Below, in pieces: positions 15,256 to 24,300 of a stretch of DNA of 56,589 nucleotides. Under the pieces are notes generated by a model. It ran no database searches, was not told where the DNA came from, and saw nothing but the letters and a program-made list of their open reading frames with translations. Positions within the stretch are counted from its first letter, which is position 1. Each line of letters starts with the position of its first letter. The translations under genes and the position numbers were made by a program. Source of the stretch: an uncultured Flavobacteriales bacterium (GTDB taxonomy: Bacteria > Bacteroidota > Bacteroidia > Flavobacteriales_D > Crocinitomicaceae); NCBI GenBank assembly GCA_905478665.1, contig CAJQJL010000049.1, forward strand, positions 1-56,589, read 5' to 3'.

Positions 15256-16114
15256 AGTAATTGTAAAAATTAAACCATTGAGCCGGGTACTTGCGCACCA
15301 TGGATTCAAGATGCTTCACATACTTTTCTGCAATTTCAATTTCCGAATTTGATTCAGTAATTGGGTCAGTTGCAAATAGGTCGTAGTGAAACTTTGATCC
15401 TTTCACGGCATATACAAAAGTAATAGGAACCTTGAACTTATGCGCCATAATAAATGGACCGGCTGGAAATTTAGCCTTTCCATCTAAAAAATCGAGTTCA
15501 ATGTGTTTTCCTTGATCGGTAACGCGGTCCGCATGAATAGCAATAAATTCGTTTCTTCTTAGTGCCTGATGCATAAGGATTAGGTGGGACATATCATCCT
15601 TTATAGGAATCAAATTATACTTAGGCCCACCTGTTTTTTGCTCCAGAAATTGTTTGATTTTCTGAACTTCAGCATCGAGCATAACTATGTTGATAGTGCT
15701 GGTAATTCGCTCATGGATTAAGTTTCCTGCGTTTTCCCAATTTCCCAGATGACCAGAGATCAAGATTCCACCTTTTTGATTCTCGTGCATTTCACGGAGT
15801 ATTTTTTCATTGTTAAAGGTGTGCGTAAACGCTTTTCGCTTGCTTGTTTGCATAGCAATCCGATCAATCAATGTTTGCCCGAAATTGTAGAAATTCTTGA
15901 ATATTATTTTACGGGTCTTCTTTTTTGAATACTTGAACCCAACGGTGTAAAACTGTTTGAGTCCGTTTCGTTGTTTTTTTGAAAAGAGGACAAAATAGGC
16001 TGAAACGAAGTAACAGAAGAAGTAAGAAACATTAAGGCCAAATGTCCGAATACAAAAAATGAAAAACTTATACCCTAATAAGGATCCTTTAGTTTTTCCG
16101 TCCCATTTTTCCAT
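15245..16114 (-). CDS. LpxL/HtrB-type lysophospholipid acyltransferase family protein
   Basis: A 289-residue membrane-associated acyltransferase. An N-terminal hydrophobic region (FFIFCIRTFGLNVSYFFCYFVSAYFVLF) is followed by the motif SGHLGNWENAG (HxxxxE type, His and Glu catalytic in LpxL/LpxM) and by IHADRVTDQGKHIELDF, equivalent to the second conserved block. LpxL enzymes transfer acyl chains from ACP to a lipid hydroxyl. In aryl-polyene loci the homologue is believed to attach the polyene to a lipid carrier. Here it is one candidate for joining the polyene acid to the resorcinol hydroxyl. Confidence 0.9.
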   Translation of the reverse strand: MEKWDGKTKGSLLGYKFFIFCIRTFGLNVSYFFCYFVSAYFVLFSKKQRNGLKQFYTVGFKYSKKKTRKIIFKNFYNFGQTLIDRIAMQTSKRKAFTHTFNNEKILREMHENQKGGILISGHLGNWENAGNLIHERITSTINIVMLDAEVQKIKQFLEQKTGGPKYNLIPIKDDMSHLILMHQALRRNEFIAIHADRVTDQGKHIELDFLDGKAKFPAGPFIMAHKFKVPITFVYAVKGSKFHYDLFATDPITESNSEIEIAEKYVKHLESMVRKYPAQWFNFYNYYVD

Positions 16115-16130
16115 GTTATTTTATGCCAGA

Positions 16131-16373
16131 TTAGGCAAGTCTCTTCTCAACAAGCGTGTAGAAATCATCAAACGAGTCGATTGATTTGAAATCGTCTGCA
16201 GTTGGTTTGAATCCAAGGTTTTCCTCAATAACAACAACTAGATCTACATAATCAAGGCTGTCTAAATCAAGCGTTTTTTGCAAATTGTTCTTAGGCAAAA
16301 TTGTGCTTTCCTCCACCTCAAATTCCTCTGATAAAAATCTCTTTGTAGTCGATATGATCTCTTCTCTATTCAT
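16131..16373 (-). CDS. Acyl carrier protein (DSL type)
   Basis: An 80-residue ACP with the phosphopantetheine serine at Ser39 in LDLDSLDYVDLVV. It differs from the two other ACPs in having the standard DSL motif and a plain acidic helix. It lies between the ketosynthase at 16395-17618 upstream and the LpxL-like acyltransferase downstream, 16 bases from the latter. The position suggests that it carries the starter or the final acyl chain to the acyltransferase, in the way the second ACP of an aryl-polyene system does. Confidence 0.95.
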   Translation of the reverse strand: MNREEIISTTKRFLSEEFEVEESTILPKNNLQKTLDLDSLDYVDLVVVIEENLGFKPTADDFKSIDSFDDFYTLVEKRLA

Positions 16374-16394
16374 AGCTTGATTCGTAGTAATCCG

Positions 16395-17618
16395 TTATTT
16401 TACAAATTTTTTCACAATTAATGAAGAATTAGTGCCACCAAATCCAAATGAATTGGAAAGGAAGCAGTCGATATTCTGTTCTCGCATTTCTGGTACGATG
16501 TTAATCTTTGCAGAATCTTCATCTGGCGTTTCAAAATTAATATTTGGCGCAATAAAATTGTTCTCCATCATTAACAAAGAATAGGCCACTTCGCTTGCAC
16601 CTGCCATCCAGCACTCATGACCTGTCATACTCTTCGTTGAACTCACAGGAACTTTTCCTCCTAAAACGGAATGAATGGCCTGCGCTTCCATAGAGTCGCC
16701 AACGGGGGTAGAGGTAGCGTGTGCATTGACATAATCAACAACATCTGCGTTAATTCCGGCCTGCTTCAATGCCATTGAAAGTGAACGGAATTGTCCATCA
16801 AAATTAGGATTGGATATGTGCTCACCATTTGATGAAAAGCCATAACCGATGAGTTCTCCCAAAATTGGCGCACCTCTTTTTTCTGCTGATTCAAGCGATT
16901 CAACAATCAATGTTGCGGCACCTCCAGATGGAACTAACCCATCTCTTCCTGCATCAAATGGTCGAGAAGCACTTGCCGGCTGGTCTTCTCTAGGAGAGAA
17001 CGTTCCCAGTCCATCAAAACTCGCCATTGCATATTTATTAATTTCTTGTGCTCCACCACAGACAACACGATCTTGAAGTCCTTGCTTAATCAGCAAATAA
17101 CCCATTCCGATAGAATGTGATCCTGATGCGCATGCGGCGCTCAATGTTATATTGATGCCTTTGAGTTTGTAGATTGTCGATAAACTCATATTGACGGTGC
17201 AGTTCATATTTTGGAAAATATCACCACTGCCAATTAATGTTGTATCCTTTCGCTCACGTACTTTGTCAACCGTATTGATTACGGCTCCAGCTGTACTGTC
17301 ATTTCCGAAGATGATTCCAGTCTCGTTTGCATTTAAAAAGTCAACATCCAGTTTCGCCTGTTCAAGCGCCTCCTTGGTTGACATATATGCGTACATCGCT
17401 GGCTGGTGCATTCCAATTCGTTCACGACGCGATAAAAATGGTTTTAGATTGGGGTCTTCAACCATTCCTGTTAAACACGAACGATAACCGAACTCCTTCC
17501 GTGGCTCATCATAAATGATTCCGCTTTTTCCAGTTCGAAGAGAATCTAGTACTTCTTCTTTTCCGTTACCAATGCACGAATAAAGACCAATACCTGTTAT
17601 GACAACTCTTCTTTCCAT
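16395..17618 (-). CDS. Beta-ketoacyl-ACP synthase (FabB/FabF type)
   Basis: A 407-residue condensing enzyme, the longest KS here. The triad is Cys163 in LSAACASGSHSIG, His in NAHATSTPVGD and His in STKSMTGHECWMAGAS. The region FDGLGTFSPRE and the GLVPSGGAATL loop follow. It sits directly after the FabG-type reductase (1-base gap) and 21 bases before the ACP. It could be the equivalent of ApeR in aryl-polyene synthesis. Its active-site context (GHECWMAG rather than GHTLAASG) sets it apart from the other FabF-type enzymes in this locus. Confidence 0.93.
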   Translation of the reverse strand: MERRVVITGIGLYSCIGNGKEEVLDSLRTGKSGIIYDEPRKEFGYRSCLTGMVEDPNLKPFLSRRERIGMHQPAMYAYMSTKEALEQAKLDVDFLNANETGIIFGNDSTAGAVINTVDKVRERKDTTLIGSGDIFQNMNCTVNMSLSTIYKLKGINITLSAACASGSHSIGMGYLLIKQGLQDRVVCGGAQEINKYAMASFDGLGTFSPREDQPASASRPFDAGRDGLVPSGGAATLIVESLESAEKRGAPILGELIGYGFSSNGEHISNPNFDGQFRSLSMALKQAGINADVVDYVNAHATSTPVGDSMEAQAIHSVLGGKVPVSSTKSMTGHECWMAGASEVAYSLLMMENNFIAPNINFETPDEDSAKINIVPEMREQNIDCFLSNSFGFGGTNSSLIVKKFVK

Positions 17619-17619
17619 A

Positions 17620-18351
17620 TTAAGCGTAAATACCTCCGTTGATATTAATTACTTCTCCTGTGATGTAAGCTGCCTTGTCAGAAGCTAAAAAGCTTACTAA
17701 ATGTGCAACTTCTTCTGCTGTTCCAAATCGTTGAGCTGGTACCATTTGTTTCAATTGATCCTCATCTAGGTCACTCGTCATGTCAGAGATGATAAAACCA
17801 GGCGCAATTGCATTCACTGTAATCTTTCGCTTCGCTATTTCTTGTGAAAGAGCTTTTGTAGAAGCAATCATTGCTCCTTTGGCTGCAGAATAGTTCGTTT
17901 GTCCTGGATTTCCTTTCAATCCTGAAAGAGAAGCAACGTTGATGATGCGTCCAGAACGGTTTCTCAACATTTTTCTCAATACGGCTTGTGTACAATTGTA
18001 CATTCCTTTTACAGAAATATTCATAACGCTGTCCCAATCTTCTTCAGAAATCATTGGGAAAATATTATCGCGTGTAATTCCTGCGTTATTGACTAGTACT
18101 TCAACATGGTTCTCAGGATTCTCTTCTTGCCACTTTTCAATAACAGAACTAACTGCTGCTGAATCTTGGACATTAAATTGAAGTAATTCTCCTGTTCCTC
18201 CGTTTTCTTCAATTTGTTTGAGCGTATCTTTTGCTGCATCAACATTTGAAGAAAAATTAATCAAAATATGAAGCCCTAGGTCTTTGGCCAATTGCACAGC
18301 AATCGCTTTACCAATTCCTCGTGAGGATCCTGTTACAAGTGCACATTTCAT
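17620..18351 (-). CDS. FabG-type 3-oxoacyl-ACP reductase (SDR)
   Basis: A 243-residue short-chain dehydrogenase/reductase. The cofactor motif GSSRGIGKAIA, the NNAG block, Ser in NVASLSG, the YxxxK pair in NYSAAKGAM and the C-terminal GEVININGGIYA are all present, as in FabG. It reduces beta-ketoacyl-ACP to the hydroxy form with NADPH, the second step of each elongation cycle. It starts as ATGA inside the end of the tyrosine ammonia-lyase gene, so it is coupled to that gene. It is probably specific to the pigment pathway (compare ApeQ) rather than the housekeeping fabG. Confidence 0.94.
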   Translation of the reverse strand: MKCALVTGSSRGIGKAIAVQLAKDLGLHILINFSSNVDAAKDTLKQIEENGGTGELLQFNVQDSAAVSSVIEKWQEENPENHVEVLVNNAGITRDNIFPMISEEDWDSVMNISVKGMYNCTQAVLRKMLRNRSGRIINVASLSGLKGNPGQTNYSAAKGAMIASTKALSQEIAKRKITVNAIAPGFIISDMTSDLDEDQLKQMVPAQRFGTAEEVAHLVSFLASDKAAYITGEVININGGIYA

Positions 18352-19877
18352 AATTCAAATCGATTTGCTCTTAGTAAATCAGTAACCTTCGCAATGTTTT
18401 CTGCCTGTGGTACATCTTCCGTAACGGCTGGAGTTACATCACGAACCATTTTATATAGTTCTTCTGTTTTTGATCCGAGTAACTTTCGTTGGTCTTCGTC
18501 CAATAAATCAATTGCTTGACAAACAGACATAATCTGAATCGCCATAACTTGGAATCCATTTTCAATTACGTGACGCGCCATCATAGCACTGTTGGTTCCC
18601 ATACTGACAATATCTTGATTGTCATTGTTGTTTGGAATACTGTGCACGTACATTGGATTAGAAAGTGTTTGGCTTTCCGCAGTTGTAGAAACGGCCGTGA
18701 ATTGCATTCCTTGAATTCCAAAATTGAATCCTAGCGTTTTCATGTTTAAGAATGCTGGGAACTTACCATTGAGTGGTGAGTTGAGCAAGAAATTCAATTG
18801 TCGCTCTGCCAACATTGTTAGTCGAGTGATTACAATCTTAATCTTGTCCATTTCTAAGGAAACATAATCCCCATGGAAATTTCCACCATGGAAAACGTTT
18901 TGATCGTCTACACTAACAATTGGATTGTCGTTTGTTGAATTCAATTCGTTTTCAATGACCTTTTTTGCACTATCAAGCGTTTCAAGAACAGGTCCTAAAA
19001 TCTGAGGTACGCAACGAATCGAATAGTATTCCTGTATTTTTCTACTGAATTTTTTCCGTCCCATTTCAACGTTGTCCTTAAACAACTCTTCACGTTGACG
19101 GATAAGCTTACTATCTGAAAGGAAATCTCGCATTTGCGATGCAATTTCCTTTTGACCTTCGTGACGTTTCACTTTGTTCAATCCTTCTGAAAAAGAATCA
19201 TCAAATGCTTCAACAACCTCATTGATGATAGCTGAACTAGCTACTGACCAGTTTAATAGGCGATATGCATAAATGAGATTGATGGCACCAATTCCCGTCA
19301 TACATGATGTTCCATTCATTAAACCTAGTCCATCTCGCAATTGAACATTTAAAGGTTTAAGGTTTGCATCATTCAAGGCTTTGGATGCCTCAACGCGTTC
19401 TCCATCAACATAGACGTGCCCCTCACCGATAAGACTTAAAGCCAAGTGTGCAAGCTGAACAAGGTCTCCACTGGCACCAACGCCACCGTGTGAATAGATC
19501 TCAGGATTGATACGGTTGTTTAAGAATTCGACTAATTTTTCAATTACTCCAGCGCTTATTCCCGAATTTGCCTGTAAAAAGTTGTTGATTCGTGCTACCA
19601 AAATGGCGCGAACGTATTCTTCTCTTAGAACGGCACCTGCACCGCTTGAATGACTCCTAATCAGGTTGTATTGTAGTTCGTTGAGTTTATCATCATCAAT
19701 CTTGAACTGAGCCATGGGCCCGAATCCAGTGTTGATTCCGTAGATGATTTTGTCGCTGGAAAAGGACTTCAAAAAATTGAACGACTCATCGATCTTAGTG
19801 ACCAATTTTTCGTCCAGTTTGAATTCCTTATAACCTAACGCGTATTCCTCAAGTTGAGATAAATTTATATCATTCAT
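18348..19877 (-). CDS. Tyrosine ammonia-lyase (MIO-type aromatic ammonia-lyase)
   Basis: An enzyme of about 509 residues that removes ammonia from L-tyrosine to give 4-coumarate, the aryl starter of the flexirubin polyene. The self-processing MIO triad is Ala135-Ser136-Gly137 in GGVGASGDLVQLAHLAL. The substrate-pocket motif RSHSSG (near residues 74-79), GGNFHGDYVSLEMDK and SIPNNNDNQDIVSMGTNSA match the flavobacterial tyrosine-specific enzymes known from Flavobacterium johnsoniae, judged from memory of that family. The longest frame starts at TTG 19886; ATG at 19877 gives the family-like MNDINLSQLEEY. It is the first gene of the largest pigment operon, behind a candidate promoter at 19938-19945. 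Confidence 0.95.
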   Translation of the reverse strand: MNDINLSQLEEYALGYKEFKLDEKLVTKIDESFNFLKSFSSDKIIYGINTGFGPMAQFKIDDDKLNELQYNLIRSHSSGAGAVLREEYVRAILVARINNFLQANSGISAGVIEKLVEFLNNRINPEIYSHGGVGASGDLVQLAHLALSLIGEGHVYVDGERVEASKALNDANLKPLNVQLRDGLGLMNGTSCMTGIGAINLIYAYRLLNWSVASSAIINEVVEAFDDSFSEGLNKVKRHEGQKEIASQMRDFLSDSKLIRQREELFKDNVEMGRKKFSRKIQEYYSIRCVPQILGPVLETLDSAKKVIENELNSTNDNPIVSVDDQNVFHGGNFHGDYVSLEMDKIKIVITRLTMLAERQLNFLLNSPLNGKFPAFLNMKTLGFNFGIQGMQFTAVSTTAESQTLSNPMYVHSIPNNNDNQDIVSMGTNSAMMARHVIENGFQVMAIQIMSVCQAIDLLDEDQRKLLGSKTEELYKMVRDVTPAVTEDVPQAENIAKVTDLLRANRFEL

Positions 19878-19937
19878 AGTGCTCAATCTGGTCTTATTCT
19901 CTTGTGTTAATCTTTCCTTAACGTAAAATTAAACATG

Positions 19938-19945
19938 CAAAAATA
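19938..19945 (-). promoter_or_regulatory. Candidate -7 element for the tyrosine ammonia-lyase operon
   Basis: TATTTTTG on the minus strand fits TAnnTTTG and lies about 60 bases before the ATG at 19877. The nearest TTTG upstream is about 28 bases away, longer than usual, so the -33 part is weak. The 174-base gap to the methyltransferase gene holds nothing else that I can support. Confidence 0.4.
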
Positions 19946-20051
19946 CTTTTTTTAGCTGAAAAATGGACTTGTTTACAAACGAATCTGAGGTGATAGGTTG
20001 GAGTGTTAAAAAAACGCTGAACAATCCAGATTCATGGCGAATACCAAAGTC

Positions 20052-21104
20052 CTAGGTATTCACTCTAAGTTCTAAAATTGTGTGAAAGCTGTCTTCGTGT
20101 AAGTGGTGTTCTTTAACGCATTCAAATCCAGCCTTGTTAACGATGTATTTCATTGCTGTCGATGTGTACATTTTACTGTTTCCATTTGCAATTGCTGTGA
20201 AATACAAAGATGTTGCTACAAGGCTGTGTGTTGCTGCTGGAAAACGTTGGTTGTCAATGAACGTTTCCATGATGTAAACGCGTCCATCCTTAGAAATGTT
20301 TTTTCTAATTTTAAGGAGAATTTGTTCTATTTCATCTTCGCTGAAGCAATCTAAAAATTGACTCATCCAATATACATCTGCTCCACCTGGAATTTCCGAA
20401 GTAGGACTGAGCATGTCAATTTCCTGGTATTCAACACGGTCTCGAATATCTTCGATTGCCCCGACATTCTCTTTGGCTACCTTTATCTGTCCAGGAAGGT
20501 CAAACATTTTTACACGGACGTCCTTATTATATTTCGTACTTGCAATTGCCCATTTTCCTGTATTGCCGCCAATGTCAAAAATTTGTGATGGTTGATCTTT
20601 GAAGATAATTTGCAGTGCATCATCAAATGAATTGTCGGAATAAAAGTGGTCAAAATCAAACCATGATTTCTTCACTTGATCTGGCAATTGAGATAAGCCT
20701 TCATATACAGTTTCCCAATCTCCAAAGACTTTTAATCCTTCTGGCTTTCCATTTTGAATCGATTCCTTTAAAAAGAATAGACCTTCATAACATACGTCAT
20801 GCGTGAAGTATAGATTAACCTTTGTCATTTCATCGCGAAGTAAGAAATACCCAATTTTAGTGGTTATGTATAAATCATTCTCGTTCTTTTCAAGTATACC
20901 AGCTGCCTCGGCCATTTCAACTAAAACACGAACTCCATAGTCAGATACGCCAGTCTCCTTTGCGACATCTTCAATTGAAATCCCTGTTCTATGGTTGTGT
21001 ATGGATTCTAGCACGCCCAGTTCCAACATCGTGTATGCTGTCTCAAAAACAAAGGGGCTAAAAGCTATTTTGTGAGCTTCGTATAATGCATTAACTGCTT
21101 TCAT
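20052..21104 (-). CDS. SAM-dependent O-methyltransferase
   Basis: A 350-residue methyltransferase of the plant-like O-methyltransferase type. The N-terminal winged-helix dimerisation part spans roughly residues 1-95 (ISIEDVAKETGVSDYGVRVL; MAEAAGILEKNENDLYITT). The Rossmann SAM motif is FDIGGNTGKWA near residue 178, with MFDLPGQIKVA as the acidic-loop block and a later SQFLDCFSEDE region. Such enzymes methylate hydroxyl or ring carbons of small aromatics. It is transcribed alone, 166-175 bases upstream of the tyrosine ammonia-lyase gene. It probably tailors the phenyl ring of the pigment (flexirubins are often ring-methylated), which is inference. Confidence 0.9.
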   Translation of the reverse strand: MKAVNALYEAHKIAFSPFVFETAYTMLELGVLESIHNHRTGISIEDVAKETGVSDYGVRVLVEMAEAAGILEKNENDLYITTKIGYFLLRDEMTKVNLYFTHDVCYEGLFFLKESIQNGKPEGLKVFGDWETVYEGLSQLPDQVKKSWFDFDHFYSDNSFDDALQIIFKDQPSQIFDIGGNTGKWAIASTKYNKDVRVKMFDLPGQIKVAKENVGAIEDIRDRVEYQEIDMLSPTSEIPGGADVYWMSQFLDCFSEDEIEQILLKIRKNISKDGRVYIMETFIDNQRFPAATHSLVATSLYFTAIANGNSKMYTSTAMKYIVNKAGFECVKEHHLHEDSFHTILELRVNT

Positions 21105-21181
21105 ATAGGTTCAATTTTGTTATTTAATTGCGTGAATAAAGTAGAGATACTCTGACAGGGTTCCATGCAATTATAGCAGTG

Positions 21182-21189
21182 CAAAGCTA
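21182..21189 (-). promoter_or_regulatory. Candidate -7 element for methyltransferase gene
   Basis: TAGCTTTG on the minus strand is an exact TAnnTTTG match, about 77 bases before the methyltransferase ATG. No good TTG sits at the -33 distance. It is back-to-back with the rightward promoter candidate at 21231-21265. Confidence 0.35.
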
Positions 21190-21230
21190 AAAAAATATTG
21201 TTTCGTGACACTGCTGGAAAGGTTCAGATG

Positions 21231-21265
21231 TTGAATCATTTATTAGCTTGATTTTTCTACTTTTG
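21231..21265 (+). promoter_or_regulatory. Candidate promoter for the exporter-fusion operon
   Basis: TTG (21231-21233) is followed after 24 bases by TACTTTTG (21258-21265), close to the Bacteroidetes pattern. It is followed by a 60-base leader before the GTG start at 21326. Confidence 0.45.
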
Positions 21266-21325
21266 ACGGAGATGGAAAATCAGGTAGTTAGAATAGTGAT
21301 AATAGGGATGTGTAAGATCTAGTCT

Positions 21326-24300
21326 GTGGGAAAATTTTTCGCAAATATCGTTTCCTTTTTTAATAGACATTTCCTTGTCTTTATAACCTTTTTAGTAGGC
21401 TGTATAGCACTTTTCTATTTTGGATTTCGGCATCTGAATTTGGATGAGAATATTTATTCAATTTTTCCTCAGGGTAAAGAATTTGAAAAATTCAATAATA
21501 TCCTGAAAGAAAATAACCTGAATAAGCAGATTGTTTTTTCCATTGATGCTGAAGGGAAAGAGATTGACGATTTATCGATTGAACTAGATTCCATTTCACA
21601 ATTGATTGAAACGGAGGTGGCAGGTCTTGTTTCGGAAATGGAAGTCTTTCGTGAGAACCAAGAGGAAACAGTTCTTAACTACCATTATGACAATTTTTCT
21701 TCGTTTTTAGATTCGAATGATTACAGTGAGATAGAGGGAAAGCTTCATCCTGATTCTATTGCAAGGTCTGTTGGTTCTATCACTGACCGACTGTCCTCAA
21801 TGAATGCATTCTTCTTTCGAAAAATCTTAGCGAAAGATCCATTGGGGATTGCCTGGGAGAAACTTAAAGACTTGAATCCGCGCTCTGATTCCTCAGCAAT
21901 GGCGGTGGAAGATGGAATCTTGTTTTCTTCGGATGGTAAACAAGCTTTGTTCACGGCTGTTCTCAATTTTGAATTGGATGACAACGTGAAGAACGAGGAG
22001 CTGAACAAAAAATTGATTCAACTCAGAAAGCATGTTGATTTTGATTATTTCGGAACCTTTCAGATCTCCTACGAGAATGCGCGACAAGTTAAGGAAGATA
22101 CGTTTGTGACCTTAATTGTCAGTCTTGGCCTTATTCTTCTTTTGCTGATTGTTTATTATCGGAGCATCCTAACACCGCTATACTTTATACTTCCCGCATT
22201 GTTTTCAGGATTCAGTGGCCTTGGGATGGTCGGCTATATTCATCCAGAGATTTCTGCTATTTCCATTGCTACGGCAGCAGTGTTGATGGGAATCGTCCTT
22301 GATTATTCTTTCCATTTCTTCACACATCTTAAACATTCTGGCGATTTAAAACAATCGGTACGGGAATTGAGTTTTCCGATGCTCGTAGGAAGCTTCACTA
22401 CCGTTGCGGCTTTTTCGGCGCTCATCTTCACAGATTCTGTGGTTTTGCAAAATTTTGGATTGATTGCCCTTTGCACGCTTGTTTCTGCGGCACTGTTTAC
22501 GTTATTGTTACTGCCATCCCTTCTTCATTTTACACGCTTCAAAATGAGGATAAGCAAGACAGAAGGCAAAGCTTGGCAAATGCCGAAGTGGATGTTTAGA
22601 ATTTCCATGTATGGGATTTTGATTCTAACGGTCGTATTCCTGTTTCGTGCAAATCAATTTCAATTTGATTCTGATTTAAATAATCTGAGTTTTCATACAG
22701 ATGAACTCGCAGAGAAGGAAGAGTATTACACAGGGATTAATCCGCATGAGGAGAAAAAACTGCATTTGTTTGTTTCAGCAGGAAGCCGTGTAGAGTTGGC
22801 CGAACAAAATTTTGAGCTGTACAAGTGCCTTGCAAATTTCAGAGATGAGCACGGTTTGGACGAGCTCATGTCTATTGCGCCGTATCAAATTCCTTCTTCC
22901 GTTAGTGAAGAGCGAGGAAGTCAGTGGCAATTGTTTTGGAAGGATCGTATTGATTCCAGTATGCAACAAATTCGTTCGGAAGCTGAACAATATGATTTTT
23001 CGTCGCAAGCATTTGATCCTTTTGAACAATGGGTGAAAGGAATGCAGAGTTCTGCGACTGAAGAATTGCAGTCAGAGGAGATTCTTGAGATGTTGGGATT
23101 GTCACGTTTTTTATATGCGACGGATAATGGATGGAACGCAATTACAAGCGTTGTTGTAAGTCGTGCTGATTTAGGATTGTTAAAGGATGAGGTAAACAAA
23201 GTTGAAGGCGTATACATTTTTGATGTGGCTGAAATGGCAAATACCTTAATGTTGACGGTTCAGGACGATTTCAATTATCTTTTGTTGTTTTCTTCCTTAC
23301 TTGTCTTCTTTTCCTTACTTGTAGTCTATGGAAGGCTGGAGTTAGCACTCTTTGCATTTTTACCAATGGTCATCAGTTGGATTTGGATTTTGGGGATTGC
23401 AAGCTTTTTCGACATCCAGTTCAATTTCGTCAACATTATTGTTGCAACCTTCATTTTTGGACTGGGTGATGACTTTAGCATATTCGTTACAGACGGTTTG
23501 CAACAAAAATATAAGCTCAATTCAGATGCGTTGAAGTCCTATAAATCGGCTATTGTTCTGTCTGGTTTGACAACAATTATTGGAACGGGAGCTTTGTATT
23601 TTGCCAAACATCCTGCTATCCATTCAATTGCGATAATCAGCGTTGTAGGAATTGCGTGCATAATGCTCGTAACATTGGTTGTTCAGCCAGCCCTCTATCG
23701 GTTTTTTATTACAAATCGAACAAAGCGGAAACGGTCGCCAATTACGTTCTTGGGACTGATCTACAGTATGTTCCTCTTTTCCTATTTTTTCATCGGTTGC
23801 CTTGTCTTAAATGTATTGCTTCTTCCGTTCATTCTTTTGCCAATACCTAAAAGTAAGAAACGTAAGTACCTGAATTTTGCAGTGTCTAAATTGGCTTGGT
23901 CAACACTCTTTTTAGGATTCCATGTCAAGAAAAAGATTTTGAATCCCGAGCGTTTGGACTTCTCGAAACCATCCATTATCGTTGCGAACCATTCGTCCTT
24001 CCTTGATATCCTCTTGATGATCATGATGAACCCAAAGGTGATTATCATGGTTAAGAAATGGGTGTATTATTCTCCAGTTTTCGGATTCTTCATTCGCTAT
24101 TCAGGATACTTATTCGTAGCAGAAGGAACGGAATACAATTTAACATTGATTCAAGGTCGAATTGACGACGGTTACTCAGTGATGATATTTCCTGAGGGGA
24201 CACGAAGTAAAGATGGAAAGATGAATCGGTTCCACAAAGGAGCGTTTTACCTTGCTCAAGAACTAAATCTTGATGTACAACCGATCTTAATTGTGGGAGC

